Origin: Ancylobacter sp. WKF20
Lineage (GTDB): Bacteria > Pseudomonadota > Alphaproteobacteria > Rhizobiales > Xanthobacteraceae
NCBI RefSeq assembly: GCF_029760895.1
Contig: NZ_CP121679.1
Span: 372,001-436,000, forward strand
DNA: 64,000 bases
Direction of reading: 5' to 3'
Below, piece after piece: positions 1 through 8,880 of this stretch. The position numbers and the translations under genes are program-made. The notes beneath the pieces are model-generated. The model was not told the DNA's origin. It made no database searches and was given only the letters and a program-made list of their open reading frames with translations. Positions within the stretch are counted from its first letter, which is position 1, and every line of letters starts with the position of its first letter.

Positions 1-831
1 GCCGGCATCCGGGTGAATTTCGGCACCATGACCAAGCCGCTGCATGTCGGCCGGGCCAGCGAGAACGGCGTGACCGCCGCGCTGCTCGCCGCGCGCGGCT
101 TCGACGCGGACCCGGCGGCGCTTGACGGCCCCTGGGGCTTCTTCTCGGTGATGGGCGAGGGGTTCGACGCGCAGAAGGCCACGCAGGGCTTCGGCAACCC
201 GCTGACCATCGTCAGCCCCGGCGTGTCGATCAAGCCGTATCCTTCCGGCATCCTCACGCATCAGTCGATGGACGCGATGCTGAAGCTGGTGCTCGACCAC
301 GACCTGAAGCCGGAGGCGGTGGAGCGCGTGCGCTTCTTCGCCGGCAAGAACATCATCGAGCCGATCCGCTACCCGATCGCCCGCAACCATCTTCAGGCCA
401 AGTTCTCCATGCCGGCCCTGCTGGCCATGATCGTGCTGCGCCGGCGTGCCAGCCATCACGAGTTCGAGGATGCCTTCGTCGCCGGCCCCGCCATGCAGGA
501 CTTGCAGGCCCGCACCGAGGTGATCGGCGACCCCGCCATCGACGCGCAGGGTTACGACCTCATCCGCTCGCGCATCGAGGTCGATACCAAGGACGGGCGC
601 ACGCTCGTGCAATGGGCGGATGAGCGCTACCGGGGCGGGCCGCTGAACCCGATCAGCGACGCCGATCTCGACGGCAAGTTCTTCATGTGCGCCGAGGGCG
701 TGCTGGGCGAGGGGGCCCAGAAGGAGGTGCTCGCGCTCGGGCGCGGCCTCGATAGCGGCGCCGACATCGCCCGCCTCATGAACCTGCTCTCGGCCGCGGA
801 GGTCGGGCAACTCCAGGCAGTGGCGGAATAG
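1..831 (+). CDS. MmgE/PrpD family protein, C-terminal part (5' end outside window)
   Basis: The reading frame is open from base 1, so the N-terminus lies upstream; 276 residues are visible. The opening segment with FGTMTKPLH matches the conserved C-terminal half of MmgE/PrpD proteins, a family that includes 2-methylcitrate dehydratase and cis-aconitate decarboxylase. It is followed 59 bases later by a tricarboxylate transporter operon and then by a second MmgE/PrpD gene, which suggests dehydration or isomerisation of an imported carboxylic acid. The substrate cannot be read from the sequence. A GTG at 13 could be taken as a start, but the family alignment continues upstream of it. Confidence 0.85.
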   Translation, partial: AGIRVNFGTMTKPLHVGRASENGVTAALLAARGFDADPAALDGPWGFFSVMGEGFDAQKATQGFGNPLTIVSPGVSIKPYPSGILTHQSMDAMLKLVLDHDLKPEAVERVRFFAGKNIIEPIRYPIARNHLQAKFSMPALLAMIVLRRRASHHEFEDAFVAGPAMQDLQARTEVIGDPAIDAQGYDLIRSRIEVDTKDGRTLVQWADERYRGGPLNPISDADLDGKFFMCAEGVLGEGAQKEVLALGRGLDSGADIARLMNLLSAAEVGQLQAVAE

Positions 832-890
832 ACGACAAGCCAACCGGCGAGCACCCGAAGAGGTGCCGCCTTTCTGGGAGGAAACGGACA

Positions 891-1877
891 ATGCACTTCA
901 CCGTGGGCCTGACACGCGCCGCCGGCACGGCGCTTCTGCTGGCTGCCGCCCTCACGGGCGGCCGCCTACTGACCACCCCGGCCTCTGCCGATCCCGCCCC
1001 CTATCCGCAGAAGGTGGTGACCCTCGTCACCCATTCGAGCCCGGGCGGCGGATCGGATGTCTTTGTACGCGAGCTGTCGAAATATCTCGGCAAGTACATC
1101 AACGCGACCTTCGTGGTCGAGAACGTGCAGGGCGGCAGCGGCGCCAAGGCGGTGGCCCGCGTCGCCGGGGCGCCGGCGGATGGCAGCGTGTTCTACGCGA
1201 CCACGCCGACCTATGTGTACACCTCGCTGCTCAGCAAGCCGCCCAAGACCTATAAGGACCTGGAGCCGCTCGTGAACATCTTCGCCGACAGCGAAGTCGT
1301 CTTCACCCGCGCCGACGGGCCCTACAAGACCCTGCAGGACGTCATCGACAAGGCAAAGAAGGACCGCGGCAAATGGGGCGCGGCCAATCCCGCCTCGCTG
1401 GAGCGCCAGGCTGCCGAGCAGCTCAAGCGGGCCGCCGGGGTCAATGCGGCCATCGTCACCCATGAGGGCGGCGGCGACATGATGCTGAACGTGCTGAATG
1501 GCACGCTCGACATCGGCGTCGGCGAGTTCCAGGAGCTGCGCTCGCAGATCGACGACGGCAAGATCCGGGTGCTCGCGACCTTCAACCCCGAACGCCTGCC
1601 GCAGAAGCCGGACGTGCCGACGGTCAAGGAATCCGGCTTCGACGTCCAGCTCGTGAAGTTCCGCGGCCTTGCCGGCCCCAAGGGGCTCCCGGATGAGGTG
1701 ACCAAGGTGTGGGATGAGGCGATCCAGAAGGTGCTTCAGGATCCCGAGTACAAGAAGCAGTACACCGAGGAGGTCCTCGTGGCGCAGTTCATCCCGCACA
1801 AGGACTACCCGGCGTTCGTCGACAACTTCGCCACGACCACCGAAGCCTTCCTGAAGGAAACGGGCGCGATCAAGTAG
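891..1877 (+). CDS. tctC: Tripartite tricarboxylate transporter substrate-binding protein (TctC/Bug family)
   Basis: A 328-residue periplasmic solute receptor. An N-terminal signal peptide ends near the ASA-DPAPYPQ boundary. It is followed by the Bug-fold start (YPQKVVTLVTHSSPGGGSD) and the family's ending with a short lysine-containing tail. It should bind a carboxylate and deliver it to the TctA/TctB membrane pair encoded just downstream. The ATG at 891 has a strong ribosome-binding site, GGGAGGAAA, 7 bases upstream. It is the first gene of a tctC-tctB-tctA run flanked by MmgE/PrpD genes. The ligand is unknown; citrate-like acids are typical of the family but Bug receptors are diverse. Confidence 0.9.
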   Translation: MHFTVGLTRAAGTALLLAAALTGGRLLTTPASADPAPYPQKVVTLVTHSSPGGGSDVFVRELSKYLGKYINATFVVENVQGGSGAKAVARVAGAPADGSVFYATTPTYVYTSLLSKPPKTYKDLEPLVNIFADSEVVFTRADGPYKTLQDVIDKAKKDRGKWGAANPASLERQAAEQLKRAAGVNAAIVTHEGGGDMMLNVLNGTLDIGVGEFQELRSQIDDGKIRVLATFNPERLPQKPDVPTVKESGFDVQLVKFRGLAGPKGLPDEVTKVWDEAIQKVLQDPEYKKQYTEEVLVAQFIPHKDYPAFVDNFATTTEAFLKETGAIK

Positions 1878-1972
1878 CCCCGCCGCATCGGCCGGCCGGC
1901 GTGCGAACGCCGGCCACCTCCGCGCCATGCCGGATGTTCGCGCTGCCGCGCGATGTCGGGAAAGGGTCTGAC

Positions 1973-2446
1973 ATGAACAAGGACGGTTGGAGCGGCCTCG
2001 TGCTGCTCGCCCTTGCCGGTGCCTATTACGTGGCGACCGGCTCCATCGCCAACAGCACGCTGGAGGACGAGGTCGGCGCTATCGGCCTGCCTCATGCCCT
2101 GGCGGTCGTGCTCGCGCTGATCGGTATCGCCATCTTCCTGCGCGGGCTCAGGGCTGGCCGCGCGCCGGCCGATCCGCACGATGAGGAGGATGCCGATGTG
2201 CGCCTGCCGCGCGCGCTCGGTTTTCTCGCCTTCGGCGCGGTCTATGTGCTCATCCTGCCCTTCGCCGGCTATCTCGTCAGCGTCGCGCTGCTGATCGGGG
2301 CTGTCGCGCTCTATGAGGGCGCGCCGCGCCGCTGGACCGTTCCGGCCGCCGCCATCGGTGGCGCCATTCTCTACTGGGCGGTGTTCGTGAAGCTGCTGGG
2401 CGTCAACCAGCCCGCTGGCACCCTGTTTGCGGGGCTGTTCTCATGA
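1973..2446 (+). CDS. tctB: Tripartite tricarboxylate transporter small membrane subunit (TctB)
   Basis: A 157-residue protein with about four hydrophobic segments (near residues 6-25, 38-57, 81-102 and 110-150), the usual plan of the small TTT membrane subunit. I chose the ATG at 1973 (MNKDGWSG) rather than an upstream in-frame start at 1901: it has a GGGAAAGGG purine tract before it and starts just ahead of the first helix. Its stop overlaps the start of tctA by four bases (ATGA), so the two are translationally coupled. It partners TctA in the inner membrane. Confidence 0.88.
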   Translation: MNKDGWSGLVLLALAGAYYVATGSIANSTLEDEVGAIGLPHALAVVLALIGIAIFLRGLRAGRAPADPHDEEDADVRLPRALGFLAFGAVYVLILPFAGYLVSVALLIGAVALYEGAPRRWTVPAAAIGGAILYWAVFVKLLGVNQPAGTLFAGLFS

Positions 2447-3963
2447 GCACCTTCTGGGACATCATCCACCTGCTGACCGGCACGCCGATCATCCCGGTCG
2501 CCATTATGGGCCTCGTCTGGGGCATTCTCGGCGGCGCGCTGCCGGGCATTTCCGCCTCGATCACCATGGCGTTGGTGCTGCCCTTCACCTACACGATGGA
2601 CCCGGCGATGGCGATCGCGCTGCTCGCCTGCGTCTATATCGGCGCCGAATATGGCGGCTCCATTCCGGCGATCCTGATCCGCACGCCCGGCACCAACTCC
2701 TCCGCCGCGACGGTGATCGACGGCTATGAGCTGAACCGTCAGGGCCGCGCCGGCGAGGCGCTGGGCATCTCGCTGATGTCGGGCGTGGTTGGCAGCCTGT
2801 TCGGCCTCGCCATGCTGGTGCTGCTGACCGAACCGCTGTCCTGGCTGGCGCTGGCCTTTACCCCCGCCTCTTATTTTGGGCTCGGCATGCTCGGCCTCAG
2901 CGTCATCGCCTCGATGACCGGCGGCTCGCTGCTGAAGGGCCTCGCGGCGGCAGTGATCGGCCTGATGATCGCCACGGTCGGCACCGACCCGATCTCCGGC
3001 GTGACGCGCTTCACCTTCGACGTGCCGGACCTGCTCAACGGGGTGGAGCCGGTGCTGGTCATGGTTGGTCTGTTCGCCCTGACCGAACTGATGAGCCAGT
3101 CCGGCTCCACCACCGTCATGGAGCTGAAGGAGTCGGTGCGCATCCGCCTGCCGAGCCTCGCCATGATGAACAAGCTGAAGCGCTCGCAGACCATCGGCTG
3201 CATTCTCGGCCTGTTCGAGGGGCTGACACCGGGCGGTGGCGGCTCCATCGCGGCCTTCATGTCCTATAATGAGGCCCGCCGCTGGTCGAAGACGCCGGAG
3301 AAGTTTGGCAAGGGTTCGGAAGAAGGCGTCGCGGCGCCGGAGGCGGCGAACAACACGGTGGCGAGCACCGCGCTCATCCCGCTGCTCAGCTTCGGCATTC
3401 CCAGCTCTAACTCCACCGCCGTGCTGCTGGGCGGGCTCCTGATGCACGGGCTATTACCCGGCCCGCGCCTGTTCGAGCAGAACCCGCAGGTGATCGATAG
3501 CCTCTATGTCGGATCCTTCGTGGCGATCATCGCGCAGATCGGCGTCGGCATGCTGCTGCTGCCGGCGGCGGTGTGGCTGGTGAACCGGCCGCGCGCCTAT
3601 CGGGCCGGCTTCATCTTCGCGCTCATCCTGTCGGGCCTCTACACGCTGAACAACGCCACCTTCGACCTCGGCATCGCCCTGGCTCTCGGCGTCGTCGGCT
3701 ATCTCATGCGGATCTGCGGCTTCCCCTTCCTGCCGATGATCCTCGGCGTCGTTCTCGGCCACATGGTGGAATCGAGCTACCGCCGCTCGCTGGTGCTGTC
3801 CGGCGGCGACATGATGGTGTTCCTGCAGGATCCCATCTGCGTCGGTCTGCTGCTCGCCGCTACCGGCTTCGTCGTCTACTCGCTCACCCGCGAGGTGCGG
3901 GATGCGCGCAAGGCCCGGCACGAACAGGCCGAGAAGGCCAAACTTCAGGAGGCGCACGGATGA
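2443..3963 (+). CDS. tctA: Tripartite tricarboxylate transporter large permease (TctA)
   Basis: A 506-residue polytopic membrane protein with about 11-12 hydrophobic segments, the usual TctA length. The N-terminal part has the family's glycine-rich signature (LVWGILGGALPGISASITMA) and the YIGAEYGGSIPAILIRTPGT segment; a second half-repeat carries GLTPGGGGSIAAF and EAANNTVAS. It is the sodium- or proton-coupled permease that accepts substrate from TctC. It overlaps tctB by four bases and overlaps the following MmgE/PrpD gene by four bases (ATGA at 3960-3963), so transport and catabolism are co-translated. Confidence 0.93.
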   Translation: MSTFWDIIHLLTGTPIIPVAIMGLVWGILGGALPGISASITMALVLPFTYTMDPAMAIALLACVYIGAEYGGSIPAILIRTPGTNSSAATVIDGYELNRQGRAGEALGISLMSGVVGSLFGLAMLVLLTEPLSWLALAFTPASYFGLGMLGLSVIASMTGGSLLKGLAAAVIGLMIATVGTDPISGVTRFTFDVPDLLNGVEPVLVMVGLFALTELMSQSGSTTVMELKESVRIRLPSLAMMNKLKRSQTIGCILGLFEGLTPGGGGSIAAFMSYNEARRWSKTPEKFGKGSEEGVAAPEAANNTVASTALIPLLSFGIPSSNSTAVLLGGLLMHGLLPGPRLFEQNPQVIDSLYVGSFVAIIAQIGVGMLLLPAAVWLVNRPRAYRAGFIFALILSGLYTLNNATFDLGIALALGVVGYLMRICGFPFLPMILGVVLGHMVESSYRRSLVLSGGDMMVFLQDPICVGLLLAATGFVVYSLTREVRDARKARHEQAEKAKLQEAHG

Positions 3964-5345
3964 ACCAGCACCGCACGATCGAGGCGCCGCCGCTTGCCCT
4001 CGCCATCGGCGCCTTTGCCGCGCAGGCCCAGCCGAGCGCGGCGGCCGAAGAGGTCTGCCGTAACCTGCTGGTCGATATTGCCGGGCTCATCATCGCCGCG
4101 CGTGACACCGATTATGTCCAGGCGAGCCTTGCCAGCGCGGTCGATGATGGGCGCTGCACGGCGCTCGGCCATGCGCGCCGGCTCGGCATGTATGACGCCG
4201 CGCTGGTGAATGGCACGGCGGCGCATGGCGAGGATTTCGACGACACCTTCGAAGGCGGCCCGGTGCATCCCGGCGCCGTCGTGGTCCCGGCGGCGCTGGC
4301 GGCGGCGGAGCAGCACGGCGCCAGCGGGGCGGTGGTGATGCGCGCCATCGCCATCGGGGCCGAGCTGATGTGTCGCCTCAGCCTCGTCGCGCCACAAGCG
4401 ACGCATAAGGCGGGCTTCCACCCGACCGCGATCTTCGGCGCGCCGGCTGCCACAGTCACCGTCGCCGCCGTGCTCGGGCTTGATGCCGCCACCACCGCGC
4501 GCGCCCTCGGCATCGCCGGCAGCCTCGCTTCCGGCATCATCGAATACCTTGCGGACGGCTCCTCGACCAAGCGGCTGCATGCCGGCGCGGCGGCGCAGGC
4601 GGGCCTGCGCGCGGTGCATCTCGCCCGCGCCGGCTTCACCGGTCCGCTGACCGTCTTCGAGGGCACGCATGGCCTGTTCAAGGCGTTTGCACCGTCCAAG
4701 GCGCCCGATTTCGACAAGCTGATGGACGGTCTCGGCACGCGCTGGGTGATCGAGGGGCTGGCCTTCAAGCCCTATGCCTGCGGGACCATGACCCAGCCCT
4801 TCGTCGATTGCGCGCTCCAACTTGCGGCGAGCGGCGTGACGGCGGAGGAGATCGTGGCGATCCGCTGCAAGGTCGGCGAGGGCACCGTGCATCGGCTCTG
4901 GGAGCCGCTCGCCGGCAAGCACCGGCCGCCTAATGGCTATGCCGGCAAGTTCTCGACGCCCTATTGCATGGCGGTGGCCTTCATCGATGGCGCGGCCGGC
5001 CTCGGCCAGTTCACCGATGCGCGCTCGCAGGACCCGGCGGTGCAGGCGCTGGCGGCGAAGATTTTCTATGAGATCGACCCGGCGGACGAGTATCCCCGCA
5101 ACTTCACCGGTCATCTCGAGGCGACGCTCGCCGATGGCCGCGTCGTCACGCTGCGCCAGCCACATATGCGCGGCGGGGCGCATGAGCCGTTGCCGCAAGC
5201 TGAACTGGCGGCCAAGTTCGATGCCAATCTTCGTTTCGGTGGCCTGGACGCGGCGGCTATCGCGGACGTGCGGCAGGCACTCGACCGCCTCGCGGCGGGT
5301 GGTCCCGTCGACCTCGCTGCGGCGCGGGCACGGGCACGGGCGTGA
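3960..5345 (+). CDS. MmgE/PrpD family protein (full length)
   Basis: 461 residues, the usual full length of this family. The segment with AALVNGTAAHGEDFDDTF is the family hallmark (an asparagine-glycine turn then an acidic HGEDFDD active-site region near residues 80-98). A KAGFHPTAIFG segment and a C-terminal KPYACGTMTQPF segment also match. I chose the ATG at 3960 because it overlaps the tctA stop; the same frame is open far upstream but lies antisense to nothing useful and inside tctA. It is probably a dehydratase, isomerase or decarboxylase of the imported acid. This is the second PrpD-type gene in 5 kb, so the two may act on successive or isomeric substrates. Confidence 0.88.
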   Translation: MNQHRTIEAPPLALAIGAFAAQAQPSAAAEEVCRNLLVDIAGLIIAARDTDYVQASLASAVDDGRCTALGHARRLGMYDAALVNGTAAHGEDFDDTFEGGPVHPGAVVVPAALAAAEQHGASGAVVMRAIAIGAELMCRLSLVAPQATHKAGFHPTAIFGAPAATVTVAAVLGLDAATTARALGIAGSLASGIIEYLADGSSTKRLHAGAAAQAGLRAVHLARAGFTGPLTVFEGTHGLFKAFAPSKAPDFDKLMDGLGTRWVIEGLAFKPYACGTMTQPFVDCALQLAASGVTAEEIVAIRCKVGEGTVHRLWEPLAGKHRPPNGYAGKFSTPYCMAVAFIDGAAGLGQFTDARSQDPAVQALAAKIFYEIDPADEYPRNFTGHLEATLADGRVVTLRQPHMRGGAHEPLPQAELAAKFDANLRFGGLDAAAIADVRQALDRLAAGGPVDLAAARARARA

Positions 5346-6121
5346 TGAACCCGCTCGTGCCGCCGGACTTCGCCTTTTCGGGCCGGGAGCTGACAGGGCG
5401 CGTGGCTCTCGTCACCGGCGGCTCGCGCAATATCGGCCGCGCCATCGCGCTCGCCTTGGCGGAAGGCGGGGCCAGCGTGGCCATTGTCGGCCGGCGCGAC
5501 CGCGCGGCTGTCGATGAGGTCGTGGGCCAGATCGAGGCGGCCGGGGGCAGCGCCCTGGGCGTGTTGGGGGATGTGACCGAGTCCATCGACGTCGCCGCGA
5601 TCATGGACGCATGCCTCGCGCGCTTCGGGCGTCTCGACATCCTCGTGAACAACGCCGCCGTGCGGGACGAGGCGCCGCTCGCCGAGCTCAGCTATGAGAC
5701 CTGGCGATCGGTGATGGCCCTGTCGCTTGACGCGCCCTTTCTGCTCGCCAAGGCGGCGAACGAACCGCTGGCGCGCTCAGGCGCCGGTGCCATCATCAAC
5801 ATAGGCGGCCTCACCGCCTATATTGGGGCGCGCAACCGCGCCCATGTCGTCGCGGCGAAAGCCGGGCTCGGCGGGCTCACCCGAGCGTTGGCACATGAGC
5901 TGGCCACTGATGGCGTTACCGTGAACCTTGTCGCCCCCGGCCTGATCGAGACCCGGCGCGAGGGCGACCATCGTCCCCATCACCACGCCGCCACCGCCAA
6001 CCTCTTGGGCCGCCGGGGCACGCCCGACGAGGTCGCGGCGCTGGTGCGTTTCCTCAGCGGCCCGGCAGCGCGCTACATCACCGGGCAGACGCTGCAGGTG
6101 AATGGTGGGGCGTTCATGTGA
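5345..6121 (+). CDS. SDR family oxidoreductase
   Basis: A 258-residue classical short-chain dehydrogenase. The cofactor motif TGGSRNIGRA is near residues 26-35, the NNAA motif near 100, and the C-terminal YITGQTLQVNGG is typical of FabG-like SDRs. The usual catalytic tyrosine/lysine segment YxxxK appears altered: the region after the NIGGLTAYIGARNRAHVVAAKAG stretch has His where Tyr is usual, with a lysine four residues later. That makes catalysis uncertain or shifted. The ATG at 5345 overlaps the stop of the upstream gene (TGATG). It is the last gene of the carboxylate operon, so an oxidoreductase step on the same substrate is the likely role. Confidence 0.85.
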   Translation: MNPLVPPDFAFSGRELTGRVALVTGGSRNIGRAIALALAEGGASVAIVGRRDRAAVDEVVGQIEAAGGSALGVLGDVTESIDVAAIMDACLARFGRLDILVNNAAVRDEAPLAELSYETWRSVMALSLDAPFLLAKAANEPLARSGAGAIINIGGLTAYIGARNRAHVVAAKAGLGGLTRALAHELATDGVTVNLVAPGLIETRREGDHRPHHHAATANLLGRRGTPDEVAALVRFLSGPAARYITGQTLQVNGGAFM

Positions 6122-6430
6122 GCCAGCCTTATCCTGCTGGGTCATACTTAAAGAAGCGGGACACAGCTGTACCTCAGCTCGTGCATCCGCAGACCCTCAA
6201 GCCCCGCCCGTTTCCTCAGCTGGACTCATGCGAGCCGGACCGCATGGGGCGAGATTGAAAATACCCGCTCACACCAACGATCACCTCTGGCGAGCAGTTC
6301 AGCCGCCTTGGGTGTCAGCGGGATGGTGTGAAGGCTCGACTGTGACCCGTGAGTGACGCGTGGGTGTTTCGAGGGTTTGCCTGAGGGTCGACGATCCTTG
6401 CTAACTCATCGAGTTCAAGCAAGAAGCCGA
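6122..6430. other. Intergenic stretch between SDR gene and tRNA-Val
   Basis: 309 bases without a convincing gene. Open frames on both strands here have unfamiliar composition, no ribosome-binding site and no recognisable family. It contains the end of the carboxylate operon and the 3' flank of tRNA-Val. I see no strong hairpin terminator and no repeat. Confidence 0.5.
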
Positions 6431-6505
6431 TGGTGGGCGATGCAGGGATTGAACCTGCGACCCCTCCCGTGTGAAGGGAGTGCTCTCCCGCTGAGCTAAT
6501 CGCCC
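6431..6505 (-). tRNA. tRNA-Val (anticodon CAC)
   Basis: Read on the minus strand this is a 75-base cloverleaf. The acceptor GGGCGAT pairs with ATCGCCC, followed by A and an encoded CCA (rc of 6431-6433). The D arm contains TTAGCTCAGCGGGAGAGC, the anticodon stem CTCCC/GGGAG encloses loop TTCACAC, and the T arm carries GGTTCAATCC. The anticodon is CAC, which reads valine codon GUG. It lies between two convergent genes. Confidence 0.96.
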
Positions 6506-6613
6506 GTCTGGCCCGCCGCATCAGCGCCGGGCCGTCCGTCTCGTGCGGCGGGGGGGATTTAGTGTGCCGGGGTCGTGGGTGTCAAGCGCCCTTCGCTGTT
6601 CACCCACGGCCAA

Positions 6614-7303
6614 TCACGCACGGCCAAGGAGCTGGGCGACGGTGCCGGGCAGCAGATCATAATGCTCGATCAGCACATCGCCCCCGAGTTCCGCCGCCGG
6701 CGTCTCGGTATAGCCGAAGGGCACGACGATGCAGGGCACGCGGGCGTTCTGCGCGGTCAGTACGTCGGTCAGGCTGTCGCCAACCATGATGGCGCGCCCC
6801 GCCGTACCGCCCGCCCGCTCGATCGTGCCGAGGAGATGGCCGGCATCGGGCTTGTGGACAGCGAAGGTGTCGGCCCCTGCGATCACCGCGAAGCGGCTGG
6901 TGAGGTCGAGCCGGTCGAGCAGCAGGCGGGAGAGATATTCCAGCTTGTTGGTGCAGACCGCGAGCGTGTGGCCCTGCGCGGCGAGCGTATCCAGCGCGTC
7001 CAGCAGGCCGGGGAAGGGGCGCGACGAATCGGCGATATGGGCCGCGTAATGCTCCAGGAAGAGGTCATAGAGCCGATCGAATCGCTCCGGTTCGACGCTC
7101 ATCCCCGCGGCGGTGAGGCCGCGATTGACGAGGGCGCGCGCACCGGCGCCGATCATCTTGCGGGTTTCCTCGCGCGGTAGCGGCGGGGCGCCAGCATGGT
7201 CGAGCACGACATCGAGCGTGTCGAGCAGGTCAGGGGCGGTGTCGACGAGAGTGCCGTCGAGATCGAAGGCGATGACGGCGGGGTGGTCGGTGGAAAGAGG
7301 CAT
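6614..7303 (-). CDS. gph: Phosphoglycolate phosphatase (HAD family)
   Basis: 229 residues, the usual Gph size. HAD motif I is AFDLDGTLVDT near residues 10-20 (nucleophile and acid/base aspartates). Motif II is AVCTNK near 115-120, and motif IV is MVGDSLTDVLTAQNA near 172-186. A helical cap (EETRKMIGAGARALV) lies between I and II. It hydrolyses 2-phosphoglycolate, produced by DNA 3'-end repair or by RuBisCO oxygenation. The frame is open far upstream, but the ATG at 7303 has a GGAG five bases before it and gives the normal N-terminus; an ATG at 7321 is the alternative. Confidence 0.9.
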   Translation of the reverse strand: MPLSTDHPAVIAFDLDGTLVDTAPDLLDTLDVVLDHAGAPPLPREETRKMIGAGARALVNRGLTAAGMSVEPERFDRLYDLFLEHYAAHIADSSRPFPGLLDALDTLAAQGHTLAVCTNKLEYLSRLLLDRLDLTSRFAVIAGADTFAVHKPDAGHLLGTIERAGGTAGRAIMVGDSLTDVLTAQNARVPCIVVPFGYTETPAAELGGDVLIEHYDLLPGTVAQLLGRA

Positions 7304-7472
7304 GGTCGCTCCGTTGGGCATAAGTGGACGGGGGCGCCCGCCGCCGCGAGACGGAGCCTGCCGCTCATGCCTACAATCCTGCCGCTTTTCCTGTCCAGCG
7401 TGCCGCGTCCATCGGGCGCATGCCGCCCCGAGGGGATGAGTTGCCACGACTGGCCTGCGGGAGTGCATTCTT

Positions 7473-7976
7473 ATGACGACGTTCCGACCGACGCTGCCGA
7501 TCCTGACCCTCGCGCTCGGCGCCGTGCTGTGCCTCTCGGCGGCCGGGCTCTTGAGCGCACCGGCCCTCGCGCAGGCCACGGGCGGGCAGGGGAGCACGCC
7601 GCCGGCACCGGCCAACGCACCTGCGGCCAATCCGGCACCGGCGGCAAGTGGTCCCTTCGTGTTCGGGTCGCCGCCTTCGGCGCAGGCCAACCGGATCTAC
7701 TCCGTGAATGTGCGCACCGGCGAGGTGAGCGCCTGCCAGTTCGAGCGGCCGGAGGGCAGCGTGGTCGGCGTCACCAAATGTTTTCCGCGTGACGCCAGCG
7801 CCGGGCCGGGGCCGGTGGGCACCTATGACATGGTGACGACCCGCTATTCCGGCGAAACCGGCATCTTCCGCGTCAACGCCCAGAGCGGGGAAATGAGCGT
7901 GTGCTATGTGCGCGACATGCCCCGCGAAGGCGGCGGCACGGAACCGGCGGTGGTCTGCACGGCCCCCGCGCGCTGA
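7473..7976 (+). CDS. Small exported protein with two similar Cys-containing segments
   Basis: 167 residues with a signal peptide ending near APALAQ-ATG, then a Pro/Ala-rich linker (about residues 36-65). The folded part has two related segments: IYSVNVRTGEVSACQFE and IFRVNAQSGEMSVCYVRD. Each has an aromatic-x-VN-x-x-(T/S)GE core followed by a single cysteine. This looks like an internal duplication of a short beta unit, perhaps bound by disulfides in the periplasm. I do not recognise a named family. It is divergent from gph and upstream of rpiA. Confidence 0.75.
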   Translation: MTTFRPTLPILTLALGAVLCLSAAGLLSAPALAQATGGQGSTPPAPANAPAANPAPAASGPFVFGSPPSAQANRIYSVNVRTGEVSACQFERPEGSVVGVTKCFPRDASAGPGPVGTYDMVTTRYSGETGIFRVNAQSGEMSVCYVRDMPREGGGTEPAVVCTAPAR

Positions 7977-8052
7977 GGCGCGGCGGGTCTGAAGGCCGAG
8001 CGCTTGTTAAGGCTCGCTGCTCGTGAAGGCTTGCCGCCTCGCTGTTTCGGCG

Positions 8053-8068
8053 TTACCCACGCGGGTAA
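8053..8068. promoter_or_regulatory. Inverted repeat upstream of rpiA
   Basis: TTACCCACGCGGGTAA is a near-perfect 16-bp dyad (six-base arms, four-base centre) located 73-88 bases before the rpiA start in a 164-base intergenic region. Size and position suit a repressor or activator operator. I cannot assign a regulator. Confidence 0.35.
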
Positions 8069-8140
8069 TATCGACGGCTTCCAGAGAGCCGCCGTTCTAG
8101 GTTCCGCCCGCGCCTTCACACCGACCTGAAAAAGATCGCC

Positions 8141-8857
8141 ATGTCCGACGCCCCACTGTCCGACGCCGAGACCCTTAAGCGCCAGGCCGCCGCCCGCGCG
8201 CTGGAGCATGTGCGCTCCGGCATGAAGCTCGGGCTCGGCACCGGCTCGACCGCCAAGCACTTCGTCGAGCTGCTGGCCGAGAAGGTGCAGCAGGGGTTGG
8301 AAGTGGTGGGCGTTCCGACCTCCGAGGTGACCAAGGCGCAGGCCGAGAGCCTCGGCGTGCCGGTGGCGACACTCGACGAGTACCCGATCCTCGACCTGTG
8401 CGTGGACGGTGCGGACGAGATCGGGCCGGATCTCACCCTGGTCAAGGGCGGCGGCGGCGCCCTGCTGCGCGAGAAGATCGTCGCCTCGGCGGCGCAGGAA
8501 ATGTTCGTCATTGCAGATGCGTCGAAGAAGGTTGCGCAGCTCGGCGCCTTCGCGCTGCCGATCGAAGTGGTGGATTTCGGCGTCGCCGCGACCCGCCGGG
8601 CGATCGAGCGCGCCGCGAAGGCGGCCGGCTGTCATGGCCTGCTGACCTTGCGCCGGCGCGCCGACGGCCATGTTTTCGTCACGGATCAGGGACACGTCAT
8701 TCTCGATGCCGCCTATGGCGTCATTCCCGATCCCGCCGCGCTGGCGCTGGCCCTCTCGCAGGTGCCTGGCGTTGTCGAGCACGGGCTATTCATCAAGCTG
8801 GCGACCCGCGTCTTTCTTGCGGGCGCCGATGGCGTGACGGTCATAGACCGCGCGTGA
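8141..8857 (+). CDS. rpiA: Ribose-5-phosphate isomerase A
   Basis: 238 residues. It carries the RpiA hallmarks: [15 protein letters not shown] near residues 31-45, DGADEI near 90-95 (catalytic aspartates), [14 protein letters not shown] near 102-115 (catalytic Glu and Lys) and VVDFG further on. It interconverts ribose 5-phosphate and ribulose 5-phosphate in the non-oxidative pentose phosphate pathway in the cytoplasm. The ATG at 8141 is preceded by a weak purine stretch (GAAAAAGATC). It is followed 23 bases later by a DUF2059 gene. Confidence 0.95.
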   Translation: MSDAPLSDAETLKRQAAARALEHVRSGMKLGLGTGSTAKHFVELLAEKVQQGLEVVGVPTSEVTKAQAESLGVPVATLDEYPILDLCVDGADEIGPDLTLVKGGGGALLREKIVASAAQEMFVIADASKKVAQLGAFALPIEVVDFGVAATRRAIERAAKAAGCHGLLTLRRRADGHVFVTDQGHVILDAAYGVIPDPAALALALSQVPGVVEHGLFIKLATRVFLAGADGVTVIDRA

Positions 8858-8880
8858 AGCCGTTCTTCAGGGAGACAAGC

